From positions 496,001 to 560,000 of the forward strand of contig CBDHCD010000003.1 in NCBI GenBank assembly GCA_965260995.1: a stretch of DNA of 64,000 nucleotides, given 5' to 3'. The notes beneath the pieces are model-generated. The model ran no database searches, was not told the DNA's origin, and saw only the letters and a list, made by a program, of their open reading frames with translations. Positions 34,407 to 42,087 of the stretch are shown one piece after another; position 1 is the stretch's first letter; every line of letters begins with the position of its first letter. This DNA comes from JBBROS01 sp965260995 (lineage in GTDB: Bacteria; Pseudomonadota; Alphaproteobacteria; Acetobacterales; Acetobacteraceae). Both the position numbers and the translations under genes were made by a program.

Positions 34407-34446
34407 CAGATCACCGTAAATGGACCGCGCGGGTCCTGATTACCGT
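34407..34446 (-). promoter_or_regulatory. direct-repeat site upstream of the suf regulator
   Basis: On the plus strand CAGATCACCGT (34407-34417) and CTGATTACCGT (34436-34446) match at 9 of 11 positions, 29 bases apart. On the gene strand a TTGACG hexamer overlaps the distal copy. One copy is immediately before the regulator's ATG, so binding there would block expression; autoregulation is the likely reading. The remaining bases up to 34591 hold nothing else that I can support. Confidence 0.4.
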
Positions 34447-34591
34447 CAAATGATGGGGGAGCGCCTCCGCGTCAAGGGCAAACCGGGACCGTCAGGCCAC
34501 GATCGTGCCGACTGGAAAAGCCAGGGCGTCGATGGCCAGCCCAGACTAGGCCAAACCCCCGTCGCCCCGACATGCTCAGGACGACGAGGCT

Positions 34592-36112
34592 TCAGGAGCA
34601 AACCTGGACGAGTTGCAGCGTGCGCCCGAGTTCGCCGGGCAGGCGGCCTTCGGTGGCATCGGCGGGCGTGCCGGCAGTGTAGAACACCAGGATGCGGGTC
34701 GGGGCCTGGCAGCGCCGCCGCTCCTGGGCCAGTTGCTTGTCCAGCTCCGCCCGGGTGGCGTATTCGCGGAAGCCGAGCCACGGCCGCCATTCGGGGTCGA
34801 GCACGAGCGGCTGCTGCACCGCGTTGGCGAACACGGCGGGGACGAAGATGCCGTGCGGCGCCGCGATCGTCACCGGCGGCGGCGGCTTCGACCACCAGGT
34901 CAGCCGGGCCGCGGGGCCGACCTGGGCCGCTAGCAGGACCGAGCCCGGCGGCTGCCCGGCCAGTGCCGCTTCCAAGGCGGCGTAGCCTTGCCCGGCCCCG
35001 TGCCAACCGACCGCCAGCAAGGCGCTGCGCCCGGCGAGCAGGGCGCACAAGGCGAAGGCCAGCCGCCGGTCCGCCCCGCGCAGCACCGTGGTGGCGGCGA
35101 GCAGCACGAGCGCGACGCCCGGGATGCGCGCGTCGAGGAAGGCGCTCTCGCCGATCCAGTCCGGGGCGACGAGGTAGACGGCGGCCAAGGCGGCCAAGGT
35201 CGCCGCCCAGGGGACGCTCAGACGCGGCCGCAGCCGCCAAACCAGCGCGGCGGCGACGACGAGCGCCAGCGCCAGCGCCACGTCCGCGGCGGCGTCGAAG
35301 CTGAGCGGCGTCTTGAGCACGGCGTTGGCCTTGCCGTTGATGAAGCCCCAGACCCCGAGGTTCGCGCCCCGGTAGATGATGCGGTGCAGGCTGTTGCCGG
35401 CCACGGCGGAGGACAGCAGCGCCCACAGCGCGACCGCCGCCCCGGCGCAAGGCGGCGCCAGCGTCAGCAACGGTCGCCGGCGCCGGACGACGGCCACGAG
35501 GTCGAGGCAGCCGATGACGCCGACGAACAGGAAGGCGGCGATGATGTGGCAGAAAGCGACGACCGCGGTCCCCGCCATCGCCAGCCCCGCCCGCCGCGGC
35601 CAGCGCCCGGCTTGCACGTAGAACGACAGCAGCCACAGCATGACGGCGATCCCCGTCATGAAGTTCAGGAAGCCCCAGAACAGCGGCACGGTGTAGAAGC
35701 AGGCGGCGGCCAGCGGCAGCGTCAGGCCCGACGACGCCCCGGTCGCGATGGCGAGGCGGCGGAAGCCGGTGACGAACACGGCGTAGACCAGCAGCAGGTA
35801 GGCGACCCCGGCCGTCGCCAGGTCCAGGCCGAGCTTGAGAAAGGCGAGAACGGTCACGTCGAGGACGGCGTTCGGGATCAGCACGCCCGGCAGCGTGTAA
35901 TGCGAGGCCCAGAACGCGTCGCCCCGCAGCATCTGCTCGATGATCCAGACCCGCGACAGGTGGCTCGGCCAGTCGTAAAGCGGGGCGGGGGCGGTGACGA
36001 CGAGGGGCGCCGCGCCGAGCACGACCGAGGCGAGCGCGACGGCGCGCCAGAGCGTCGCCGGAGCGCGGACGGCTTGACCGGTCCAGTGTTCGGCCGTCGC
36101 CGCCCGGGTCAA
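34592..36112 (-). CDS. polytopic membrane protein, GT-C-like glycosyltransferase candidate
   Basis: This 506-residue protein has about ten to twelve hydrophobic helices and a periplasmic C-terminal part of about 130 residues. The early loop APAPLYDWPSHLSRVW contains an acidic residue after the first membrane helix, where GT-C enzymes carry a catalytic Asp or Glu. The topology fits enzymes that use polyprenyl-phosphate sugars, but I see no definitive ArnT or PMT signature. I chose TTG 36112, which overlaps the methyltransferase stop (TTGA); the longer open frame to 36430 is antisense-like sequence inside that gene. It follows the methyltransferase and GT2 genes as one operon. Confidence 0.75.
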   Translation of the reverse strand: MTRAATAEHWTGQAVRAPATLWRAVALASVVLGAAPLVVTAPAPLYDWPSHLSRVWIIEQMLRGDAFWASHYTLPGVLIPNAVLDVTVLAFLKLGLDLATAGVAYLLLVYAVFVTGFRRLAIATGASSGLTLPLAAACFYTVPLFWGFLNFMTGIAVMLWLLSFYVQAGRWPRRAGLAMAGTAVVAFCHIIAAFLFVGVIGCLDLVAVVRRRRPLLTLAPPCAGAAVALWALLSSAVAGNSLHRIIYRGANLGVWGFINGKANAVLKTPLSFDAAADVALALALVVAAALVWRLRPRLSVPWAATLAALAAVYLVAPDWIGESAFLDARIPGVALVLLAATTVLRGADRRLAFALCALLAGRSALLAVGWHGAGQGYAALEAALAGQPPGSVLLAAQVGPAARLTWWSKPPPPVTIAAPHGIFVPAVFANAVQQPLVLDPEWRPWLGFREYATRAELDKQLAQERRRCQAPTRILVFYTAGTPADATEGRLPGELGRTLQLVQVCS

Positions 36113-36831
36113 GCCTTCACCGCGCGCGCGAACACGCTCAGGCCGGCGACGCGGTTGCGCCGGAACAGCGGCAGCTCCATGCGGCACGCGTTCCAGAACA
36201 GGCTGTTGAGCGCCGGGCCGAACGGGCGCATGTCGCTCCTGGGCGCCGCGCCCCGGTCGCCCTTGAGGCGGCCGAGCAGCCGGGCGGCGGCGGCGGCCGG
36301 CAGCACCGCACCGTAGAAGTAGCAGCCGACCTCGACCTGCAGCCCGGCGGCGCGCAGCACGCCTTCCAACTGGCGCAGCGTGTAGCGGCGGTAATGCTCC
36401 AGGAACACGTCGTGGCCGCTCCACAGCCACTTGAACGCGGGCACGGTGACGATGACGCGCGCGCCGCGCGGCAGGCGGTCGGCGTAGGCGCGGGCCAGGC
36501 CGACGTCGTCCTCGACGTGCTCCAGCACGTCCATCATCAGCGCGAGGCCGGCCTGGCCGTCCTCATCCGCGAGCTGTCGGCGGAAGCGGAGCTGGCGGCC
36601 GCCCACGCTGTCGTCGCTGTCCTCCGCGTAACCCGGGTCGACGCAGGTGGCCTGCGTCGCGCGGCCGCTCTCGAGCAGGGCGCGCGAGAAGAAGCCGGCG
36701 CCGGCGCCGACGTCGATCACCGGGCCGGGCGCCACGTCGTCGGTCGCCCGCATGAGGGCCGCGAGCTTGGCCCGGTAGTACCAGTGCCGCTCCGGCTGGT
36801 CGCCGATCAGCTCAGATTCCTTGAGGTCCAA
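36109..36831 (-). CDS. class I SAM-dependent methyltransferase
   Basis: This 240-residue methyltransferase shows motif I (VIDVGAGAGFFSRAL) near residues 38-52 and the motif IV/post-I region MMDVLEHVED. The HDVFLEHYRRYT segment is common in methyltransferases encoded beside GT2 glycosyltransferases. The substrate is not known; glycan or polyprenyl-sugar methylation would fit the neighbours. It overlaps the GT2 gene by 20 bases and the membrane protein by 4 bases (TTGA), so the three are probably co-translated. Confidence 0.9.
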   Translation of the reverse strand: MDLKESELIGDQPERHWYYRAKLAALMRATDDVAPGPVIDVGAGAGFFSRALLESGRATQATCVDPGYAEDSDDSVGGRQLRFRRQLADEDGQAGLALMMDVLEHVEDDVGLARAYADRLPRGARVIVTVPAFKWLWSGHDVFLEHYRRYTLRQLEGVLRAAGLQVEVGCYFYGAVLPAAAAARLLGRLKGDRGAAPRSDMRPFGPALNSLFWNACRMELPLFRRNRVAGLSVFARAVKA

Positions 36832-37903
36832 CCGCCAGCTCCCCGCGCCCTGTCAGCGCCTCATGCGCCGCCCGCGCCGCGTGCCGCGCCTCGTCGTGTC
36901 CCGCGAGGCGGGTGCGCGCCGGCGAGAACCGCTCGACGAAGTAGAGCGGCCGTCCCTTGACCTCGTTGAACACGCGGCCGACGTACTCGCCGAGCACGCC
37001 GAGGAAGATGAGCTGCGCCCCGCCCAGCAGCAGCACGACAGTCATCAGGCTCGGGTAGCCCGGCACGGCGTTGCCCAGCACGAGGGCGTCGGTGATGATC
37101 ACCGCCCCGTACACGCCCGCGATGGCGGCGACGAGCACGCCGACGTAGGTGGCGAGCTTGAGCGGCAGCACCGTGTAGCCGGTCACGCCCTCCAGCGCGA
37201 AGTTCCACAGCTTCCAGTAGTTCCACTTGGTCGTGCCGGCGTGGCGCGGCGAGCGGTCGTACGGCACGGCGACCTGGTTGAAGCCGATCCAGGCGAACAA
37301 GCCCTTCATGAACCGGTGGTGCTCGCGCAGCCGCGACAGCGCGTCGACGGCGCGGCGGTTCATCAGGCGGAAGTCGCCGGTGTCCTGCGGCAGGCGGACG
37401 CGGCCGACGCGCGACATCAGGCGGTAGAACAGGCGGGCGGTGGTGCGCTTGAGCCACGTCTCGCCGTCCCGCACCCGGCGCTGGGCGTAGGCGACGTCGC
37501 AGCCGCCGCGCCAGGCGGCGACCAGGTCGGGGATGACCTCCGGCGGGTCCTGCAAGTCGGCGTCGATCACCACCACGGCGTCGCCGTCCGCGTGGTCGAG
37601 CCCGGCGGTCATCGCCGCCTCCTTGCCGAAGTTGCGCGACAGGTTGAGGACCGATGCCTCGGGGCATTGCGACTGGATGCAGTGCATGATGTCGAGCGTG
37701 GCGTCTCGGCTGCCGTCGTTGACGTAGAGCACCGACCAGCGCAGGCCCAGGCGGCGCATCACCGCCTCGAGCCGGGCGTGGAAGGCGGGCAGCACCTCGG
37801 CTTCGTCGTAGCACGGCACCACGACGGTGAGCAGGGCGCGGCCCTTGGCCGGCCCATAGGCTCGCCCGTCGAGCCAGTCGGCGTTGGGGATCAGGCTATC
37901 CAT
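36812..37903 (-). CDS. GT2 polyprenyl-phosphate glycosyltransferase (GtrB/ArnC-like)
   Basis: The 363-residue protein is a GT-A fold glycosyltransferase with LTVVVPCYDEAEVL at the start, NDGSRDAT, the metal-binding DADLQDPP and the QDTGDFRLM motif typical of the DPM1/GtrB/ArnC group. Two C-terminal membrane helices (about residues 245-268 and 282-305) anchor it. These enzymes transfer a sugar from UDP- or GDP-sugar to undecaprenyl phosphate on the cytoplasmic face. The small flippase-like gene lies divergently upstream and the GT-C-like protein downstream, giving all parts of a transfer system. Confidence 0.92.
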   Translation of the reverse strand: MDSLIPNADWLDGRAYGPAKGRALLTVVVPCYDEAEVLPAFHARLEAVMRRLGLRWSVLYVNDGSRDATLDIMHCIQSQCPEASVLNLSRNFGKEAAMTAGLDHADGDAVVVIDADLQDPPEVIPDLVAAWRGGCDVAYAQRRVRDGETWLKRTTARLFYRLMSRVGRVRLPQDTGDFRLMNRRAVDALSRLREHHRFMKGLFAWIGFNQVAVPYDRSPRHAGTTKWNYWKLWNFALEGVTGYTVLPLKLATYVGVLVAAIAGVYGAVIITDALVLGNAVPGYPSLMTVVLLLGGAQLIFLGVLGEYVGRVFNEVKGRPLYFVERFSPARTRLAGHDEARHAARAAHEALTGRGELAVGPQGI

Positions 37904-38075
37904 TGTCTTCAGCTGAGGTCATTGTTTTCAACCCAGAAATGAATCGCTCAGATGTTTCGCCTGCAGCCGTGTTGCCGCTCGGTGCCGAGCTGCCCTCCAC
38001 GTGCAGAATACGTAGGTCCGTTAACTTGATATGTCCACGCCTGTCGCTGGTAGGTTTGGTTAGGAGGATCGGCCG

Positions 38076-38402
38076 ATGCACTGGATGTTCCTGTCGGTCG
38101 CCGTGGCCGCGACGGTGGTCGGCCAGGGGCTGCTGAAGGCCGGCGTGGGTGTCGGCAGCTTCGTCGCCCAGTTGCTGGACTGGCGGACGCTGGCCGGCCT
38201 GCTGATCTACGGCTCGGCGGCGATCTTCTACATCGCGGCGCTCCGGCGCATCCCGCTCTCGGTGGCGCTGCCCTGCACGGCGCTGTCCTACCTGCTGGTG
38301 GCGCTGGTCGGCCACTTCGCCTTCCACGAACCGCTCGGGCCGCAGCGGCTGGCGGGGCTGGCGGTGATCGGCGTCGGCGTGCTGCTGCTGGCGGCGTCCT
38401 GA
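38076..38402 (+). CDS. small multidrug-resistance/EamA-like four-helix transporter (ArnE/F-like)
   Basis: This 108-residue protein has four hydrophobic segments (about 3-22, 38-55, 62-80 and 88-106) and the SMR/EamA hairpin ALPCTALSYLLVALVG. Small proteins of this kind act as flippases for undecaprenyl-phosphate sugars (ArnE/ArnF) or as drug exporters; the GT2 gene 172 bases away on the other strand favours the flippase reading. AGGAGG lies 11 bases before the ATG. The divergent gap between it and the GT2 gene holds no other gene. Confidence 0.85.
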   Translation: MHWMFLSVAVAATVVGQGLLKAGVGVGSFVAQLLDWRTLAGLLIYGSAAIFYIAALRRIPLSVALPCTALSYLLVALVGHFAFHEPLGPQRLAGLAVIGVGVLLLAAS

Positions 38403-38414
38403 CGCCGAGCCGGT

Positions 38415-39146
38415 TCAGAGGGCGGTCAGCAGGCCGGAATAGACCACCGGCCCGGTCGGCAGGTTGGTCGGCGACCCGCCCAGCGGCTCCTGGCTGATCA
38501 GCAGTTGGGTGCCGGGCGCGGGCGGGATCGGCAGGCGGGCACGGCCGGAGCCGGGCAGCAGGCCGAGGCTGACCGGCGCATCCGCGCCCGCGCGCACCGC
38601 CCAGAGCTGGAGCGAGCGGCCCTGGGGCACAGACGCGTCGGTCACGGCGACCACCGTCGCCATGCCGTCCGGCCCGACGCGCACCAGGAACGTGGCGCCC
38701 GGCGCGTTGAACGGCGTCAGCGCGGCGAGCAGTGGCTCCGCCCGTCGGGCCGGCTGGGCGTAGAGCAGGACGGCGAGGCCGGCCGCGATCGCCGCGGCCC
38801 CGGCGGCGGCGGTCCGCCATAAGCCGAGGCTGCGCCACAGCGCCCGCGACGCCCCCCGGCCCGGTGACGTGGCGTCATCGAGACCCGCCGCCAGCGCCAG
38901 CCGCCGCCACAGCGCGGGCGGCGGCGGCAACGGCGGCACCAGGTCGGCGAGCGGCGCCAAGCGGTCCTCCCAGGCCGTGACGCTGGCCGCGACCGCGGCA
39001 TCGCTCAAGGCCAGCGCCTCCAGCGCGCGCGCCTGGTTCGGCGGCAGCAGCCCCAGCACGTACTCCGCGGCCTGGAGATCGCGGTCGCCAGCACTGGGAT
39101 CGCCAGGGCCGGGATCGCCAGGGCCGGGATCGCCAGGATCGCTCAC
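38415..39146 (-). CDS. anti-sigma factor, RskA/ChrR-like
   Basis: The 243-residue product has an N-terminal zinc-free anti-sigma-like domain (LQAAEYVLGLLPPNQARALEAL, VTAWEDRLAPL). One membrane helix follows at about 110-130 (AAAGAAAIAAGLAVLLYA), then a periplasmic RskA-type domain (LQLWAVRAGADAPVSLGLL). It should sequester the ECF sigma factor encoded just upstream, which it overlaps by 4 bases. The N-terminus has PGDPG repeats from a 15-bp tandem repeat. The signal that frees the sigma factor is not evident. Confidence 0.9.
   Translation of the reverse strand: MSDPGDPGPGDPGPGDPSAGDRDLQAAEYVLGLLPPNQARALEALALSDAAVAASVTAWEDRLAPLADLVPPLPPPPALWRRLALAAGLDDATSPGRGASRALWRSLGLWRTAAAGAAAIAAGLAVLLYAQPARRAEPLLAALTPFNAPGATFLVRVGPDGMATVVAVTDASVPQGRSLQLWAVRAGADAPVSLGLLPGSGRARLPIPPAPGTQLLISQEPLGGSPTNLPTGPVVYSGLLTAL
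39096..39137. repeat. 15-bp tandem repeat at the 5' end of the anti-sigma gene
   Basis: GGGATCGCCAGGGCC is repeated at 39096 and 39111, with a partial third unit from 39126, about 2.8 copies in all. It encodes repeated GDPGP near the N-terminus, before the conserved domain. Confidence 0.75.
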
Positions 39147-39715
39147 GTCATCTCACGCTGCAGGCAGGCGCGCAGCGCGAGCAGCGCCCGGCGGATGCCG
39201 GATTTCACGGTGCCGAGCGGCTGCCGCGCGCGCTGGGCGATCTCGGAGTGGCTGAGACCCTCGACGAAGGCGAGCGCGACCAGGCCGCGCCGGACCGGCT
39301 CGATCTCCTCAAGGCAACGGTGCAGCGCCTGGCCCGACTGCGTCGCCTGCAACCGGTCGAGTGGCAGCGGCTCGGGATCGATAGGCTCCGGCATGGCGAC
39401 GCCGACGACCTCGCGACGGGTGCGGCCGATCGTGTCCAGGGCGCGGTAGCGGACCAGGCTGATCAGCCAGGCGCGGGCGTTGCCGCGGGCCGGGTCGAAG
39501 CGGGCGGCGTTGCGCCAGACCTGCAGCATGGCGTCGTGCACGGCGTCGGAAGCGAGCGCGGCGTCGCGGGTGATGCGGATGGCGACGGCGTAGAGCATCG
39601 GGGCCTGCTGGTCGTAGAGCCGGCGAAACGCCGCGCCATCGGCTTGGGCGCACTGCGCCAGGAGCATGGCCACCTCATCAGACGAAACCGGGTCTCGCGT
39701 CGCGGCATGCTTCAT
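39143..39715 (-). CDS. ECF-family RNA polymerase sigma factor
   Basis: This 190-residue ECF sigma factor has region 2 (RLYDQQAPMLYAVAIRITRD, DAVHDAMLQVWRNAARFD) and region 4 (FVEGLSHSEIAQRARQPLGTVKSGIRRAL) and no other domain. I chose ATG 39715 because GCGAGG lies a few bases upstream; an in-frame ATG at 39751 would add 12 residues. It is co-transcribed with the RskA-like anti-sigma factor, the standard pair for envelope or oxidative stress responses. The promoter it recognises was not identified. Confidence 0.93.
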   Translation of the reverse strand: MKHAATRDPVSSDEVAMLLAQCAQADGAAFRRLYDQQAPMLYAVAIRITRDAALASDAVHDAMLQVWRNAARFDPARGNARAWLISLVRYRALDTIGRTRREVVGVAMPEPIDPEPLPLDRLQATQSGQALHRCLEEIEPVRRGLVALAFVEGLSHSEIAQRARQPLGTVKSGIRRALLALRACLQREMT

Positions 39716-40129
39716 GCCTCGCTTATGACGCGGCCCGGCCGGTTCGGGCAAGCTGGGCCGGCCATGCCGCCCGCAGCGCCGCAGGTGGCGGCGTCAGGCC
39801 AGGTGCCGCGGGTCGCGGCGTCAGGTCGGGCGCGGTGGGCCGTTTCCGCTTGACGGGGTCGCCAGCGATGCGATTAGTCGCGGGCGGCGGCGCGACGCCG
39901 CGGCGGGTGCGGGCGCGATCAATGCGCCGCGGGAACGGATGTCCATGAACGCTCCTGACAGTGTGGCCGGCGGCAGGCCCGGGCGCGTTGGCCCCCGGGA
40001 ACGTCTGCCTCCGGAAATGTCGGCCGCGGGGGGTGGCCTCCCCCCTGCGCTTTCATTACCGGATGGCTCCTATTTCGGATGCAGCCGGCCACGCCTTGAC
40101 CGGTCGCGCTGCGGGAGGGTCGCGCGGCG
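39716..40129. other. 414-base gap between the sigma factor and NUDIX genes
   Basis: I see no gene I can support here. It contains an 18-base near-perfect palindrome at 40028-40045 (six G, a TGGCCT centre, six C), which could form a strong hairpin, and GGGAGGG at 40112-40118 as the NUDIX ribosome site. A short frame at 39939-40133 has no family character. The gap may carry the ECF autoregulatory promoter, but I found no convincing -35/-10. Confidence 0.5.
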
Positions 40130-40759
40130 TTGACTGACCTGCCGAACGTGAAGGCGGCGCGGCCCCGCCCGGTGTTCGCCCGGCACGCCGCCAGCCTGTT
40201 GCTCGTGCGGTCCGGCGCGGCCGGGCTGGAGGTGCTGATGGGCGTGCGCGGCGCCGGGCATCGCTTCATGCCCAACCGCCTCGTGTTCCCCGGGGGCGCG
40301 GTGGACCCGGGCGACCGGCGCGCGCCGGCCGCGAGCGAGCCCGGCCCCGAGCTGCTGGCCATGCTCGGCCGCAACGCCCGGCCGCCGCTGGCCCGCGGCA
40401 TCATCCTCGCCGCCGCGCGCGAGCTCTGGGAGGAGACGCAGCTCAGCCTCGGCGACCCGCCCCGGCTCGACGGGATCAGCTACCTGTGCCGCGCCGTGAC
40501 CCCGCCCGCCTCGCCGATCCGCTTCAACGCCCGCTTCCTGGTCGCGCCGGCCGAGCAAGCGGAGGGCGCCCCCACCGACTCGCACGAGTTGCAGGAGGTC
40601 GGGTTCCGCGTCGTAGAGGACGTGCTGCGGGAGGACCTGATGCTCGTGACCCGCGAGGTGCTGCGCCGCCTCATCGCCTGGTCCGCGCTGCCCGCCCAGG
40701 GGCGGCGGGCGCGAACGACGCTCGACGTGTTCACCCGCCGCCGCTGGCGGACCGAGTAG
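40130..40759 (+). CDS. NUDIX hydrolase
   Basis: This 209-residue protein has a NUDIX box with the core REL-EE (GIILAAARELWEETQLSL, residues about 87-104), which binds the metal for cleavage of nucleoside diphosphates linked to X. The N-terminal VFPGGAVDPGD segment is typical of the NUDT7/NUDT19-like branch that acts on CoA-type substrates; the first half of the box deviates from the consensus. The start is TTG 40130 (GGGAGGG 11 bases upstream), with GTG 40148 as an alternative. It is convergent with a membrane protein gene, 9 bases away. Confidence 0.88.
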   Translation: MTDLPNVKAARPRPVFARHAASLLLVRSGAAGLEVLMGVRGAGHRFMPNRLVFPGGAVDPGDRRAPAASEPGPELLAMLGRNARPPLARGIILAAARELWEETQLSLGDPPRLDGISYLCRAVTPPASPIRFNARFLVAPAEQAEGAPTDSHELQEVGFRVVEDVLREDLMLVTREVLRRLIAWSALPAQGRRARTTLDVFTRRRWRTE

Positions 40760-40768
40760 CGCCCCGGC

Positions 40769-41083
40769 TCACGCGCGGACCGACTCCCAGACGAACCATC
40801 CCGCGAGCAGCGCCAAGACGCCGCCCGCGCCGAGCGCCCATCCGGTCCATTCCGGCCCCACGCCAAGCGCGCCGCGGGCGAGCACGTGCGCCGCCATCAG
40901 CAGCAAGGTGCCGATATTGAGCACGATCGCCGCCCGGAACACGCGCCGCTGGCGAGGGTATTTGTGCGCCAGGTGCGGCGGCACGTCCGCGGGGCCGTAA
41001 TGCCCGGTCCAGCCGACCCGGTAGCTGACGAGGCAGAACGCCAGTGCCGTCAACAGCAGCAGGATGTTGGTCGCGACGATCAT
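40769..41083 (-). CDS. small membrane protein, unknown
   Basis: The 104-residue protein has three hydrophobic helices (about residues 3-22, 50-70 and 80-99) separated by a basic loop, HKYPRQRRVFRAA. The overall layout recalls MAPEG-type proteins, but I see no glutathione-binding signature and do not assign function. Its ATG lies 6 bases after the epimerase stop, so the two genes are probably co-transcribed. Confidence 0.7.
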   Translation of the reverse strand: MIVATNILLLLTALAFCLVSYRVGWTGHYGPADVPPHLAHKYPRQRRVFRAAIVLNIGTLLLMAAHVLARGALGVGPEWTGWALGAGGVLALLAGWFVWESVRA

Positions 41084-41089
41084 GGTTTG

Positions 41090-42037
41090 TCAGCCCACCA
41101 GGGTGCCGTCGACGAGCACGGTCCTGATCCAGTCGGCGGTGCCGGCCAGGCCGTCGGCGAAGGCGACGCGCGGCCGCCAGCCGGTCTCGCGCCGGATCAG
41201 CGTCGTGTCGAGCACGCTCACCGGCACGTCGGCGCGTCGCCCCGGGCGGCGGACCACCTCGATCTGCGGGCGGCCGAGCGTCCTCGCCACGTCCAGGAAC
41301 AACTGGTCGAGGCTGCGCCCCTGGCCGCTGCCGACGTTCATCACGCGATGCTCGCCCGCGTAGCACGCCGCGGCGACGAAGGCGCGGGCCACGTCGTCGA
41401 CGTGGATGAAGTCGCGCGTGACCTCGCCCGCGCCCCACAGCTCGACCGGCTGGCCGCTCAGGGCGCGGTGGAGCGTGGCGGCGACGACGCCTTGCCGGCG
41501 GAACGGCGACTGGCCGCGGCCGTAGGGGTTGGCGATGCGCAGCACCTGGTAGTCGAGGCCGTGCAGCCGGCGGTAGAGGCCGAGGTAGTGCTCGATCGTC
41601 AGCTTGTGCATGCCGTAGGCGGTGATCGGCTCGGTGGGGGCGCTCTCCGGCGTCGGCACCTGCCGGGGGACGCCGTAGACCGTGCCGCCGGACGAGGCGA
41701 ACACCACCTTCCGCACCCCCGCCGCCCGGCACAGGTCCAGCAGCCGCAAGGTGGGCAGCACGTTCGCCGCCAGGTCGCGCGCCGGGTCGTCGTTGCTGGC
41801 GGCGGGCAGCGACGCGCCGACCAAGTGGAACACGACCTGCTGCCCGGCCAGCGCCGCCCCGAGCGCGTCGGCGTCCTCGAAGGCGGCCGACACCCACGCC
41901 ACCCCCGGCCGCCCCGACGGGACGCGGCGGGCGTAACCGCGTACGGACGCGCCCGCCCGGCGCAGCGCCGCGGTCAGCGCGCTCCCCAGGAAACCGCTGC
42001 CGCCCAGCACCAGGCAGCGCAGCCCAGGGTAGCGCAA
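41090..42037 (-). CDS. NAD-dependent epimerase/dehydratase (GalE-like SDR)
   Basis: This extended short-chain dehydrogenase of about 315 residues has the Rossmann motif GGSGFLGS and the Tyr-Lys pair in YGMHKLTIEHY, with Ser in FASSGGTVYG. VTRDFIHVDDVARA and NVGSGQGRSL are typical of UDP-glucose 4-epimerase-type enzymes, so the substrate is probably a nucleotide sugar. The start is uncertain: the N-terminal region is a 15-bp tandem repeat, and TTG 42037 is the only canonical start in it; CTG codons stand at the equivalent site in the other copies. It follows the 1027-residue glycosyltransferase by 50 bases. Confidence 0.88.
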   Translation of the reverse strand: MRYPGLRCLVLGGSGFLGSALTAALRRAGASVRGYARRVPSGRPGVAWVSAAFEDADALGAALAGQQVVFHLVGASLPAASNDDPARDLAANVLPTLRLLDLCRAAGVRKVVFASSGGTVYGVPRQVPTPESAPTEPITAYGMHKLTIEHYLGLYRRLHGLDYQVLRIANPYGRGQSPFRRQGVVAATLHRALSGQPVELWGAGEVTRDFIHVDDVARAFVAAACYAGEHRVMNVGSGQGRSLDQLFLDVARTLGRPQIEVVRRPGRRADVPVSVLDTTLIRRETGWRPRVAFADGLAGTADWIRTVLVDGTLVG

Positions 42038-42070
42038 CCCAGGGCAATGCAGCCCAGGGCAGCGCAGCCC
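42011..42070. repeat. four 15-bp tandem units at the epimerase start
   Basis: Units at 42011, 42026, 42041 and 42056 have consensus AGGGCAGCGCAGCCC with one to three changes each (the first begins CAGGC). On the gene strand they read GLRCP, GLHCP, GLRYP and GLRC-. Only the second unit has TTG (42037) in place of CTG. The array therefore covers the presumed translation start. Confidence 0.75.
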
Positions 42071-42087
42071 GGCGGTGGACGTGTCCC

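Noticed and set aside
39939..40133. 64-residue frame upstream of the NUDIX gene
   Set aside because: It lacks similarity to any family, overlaps the NUDIX start and has no convincing ribosome site.
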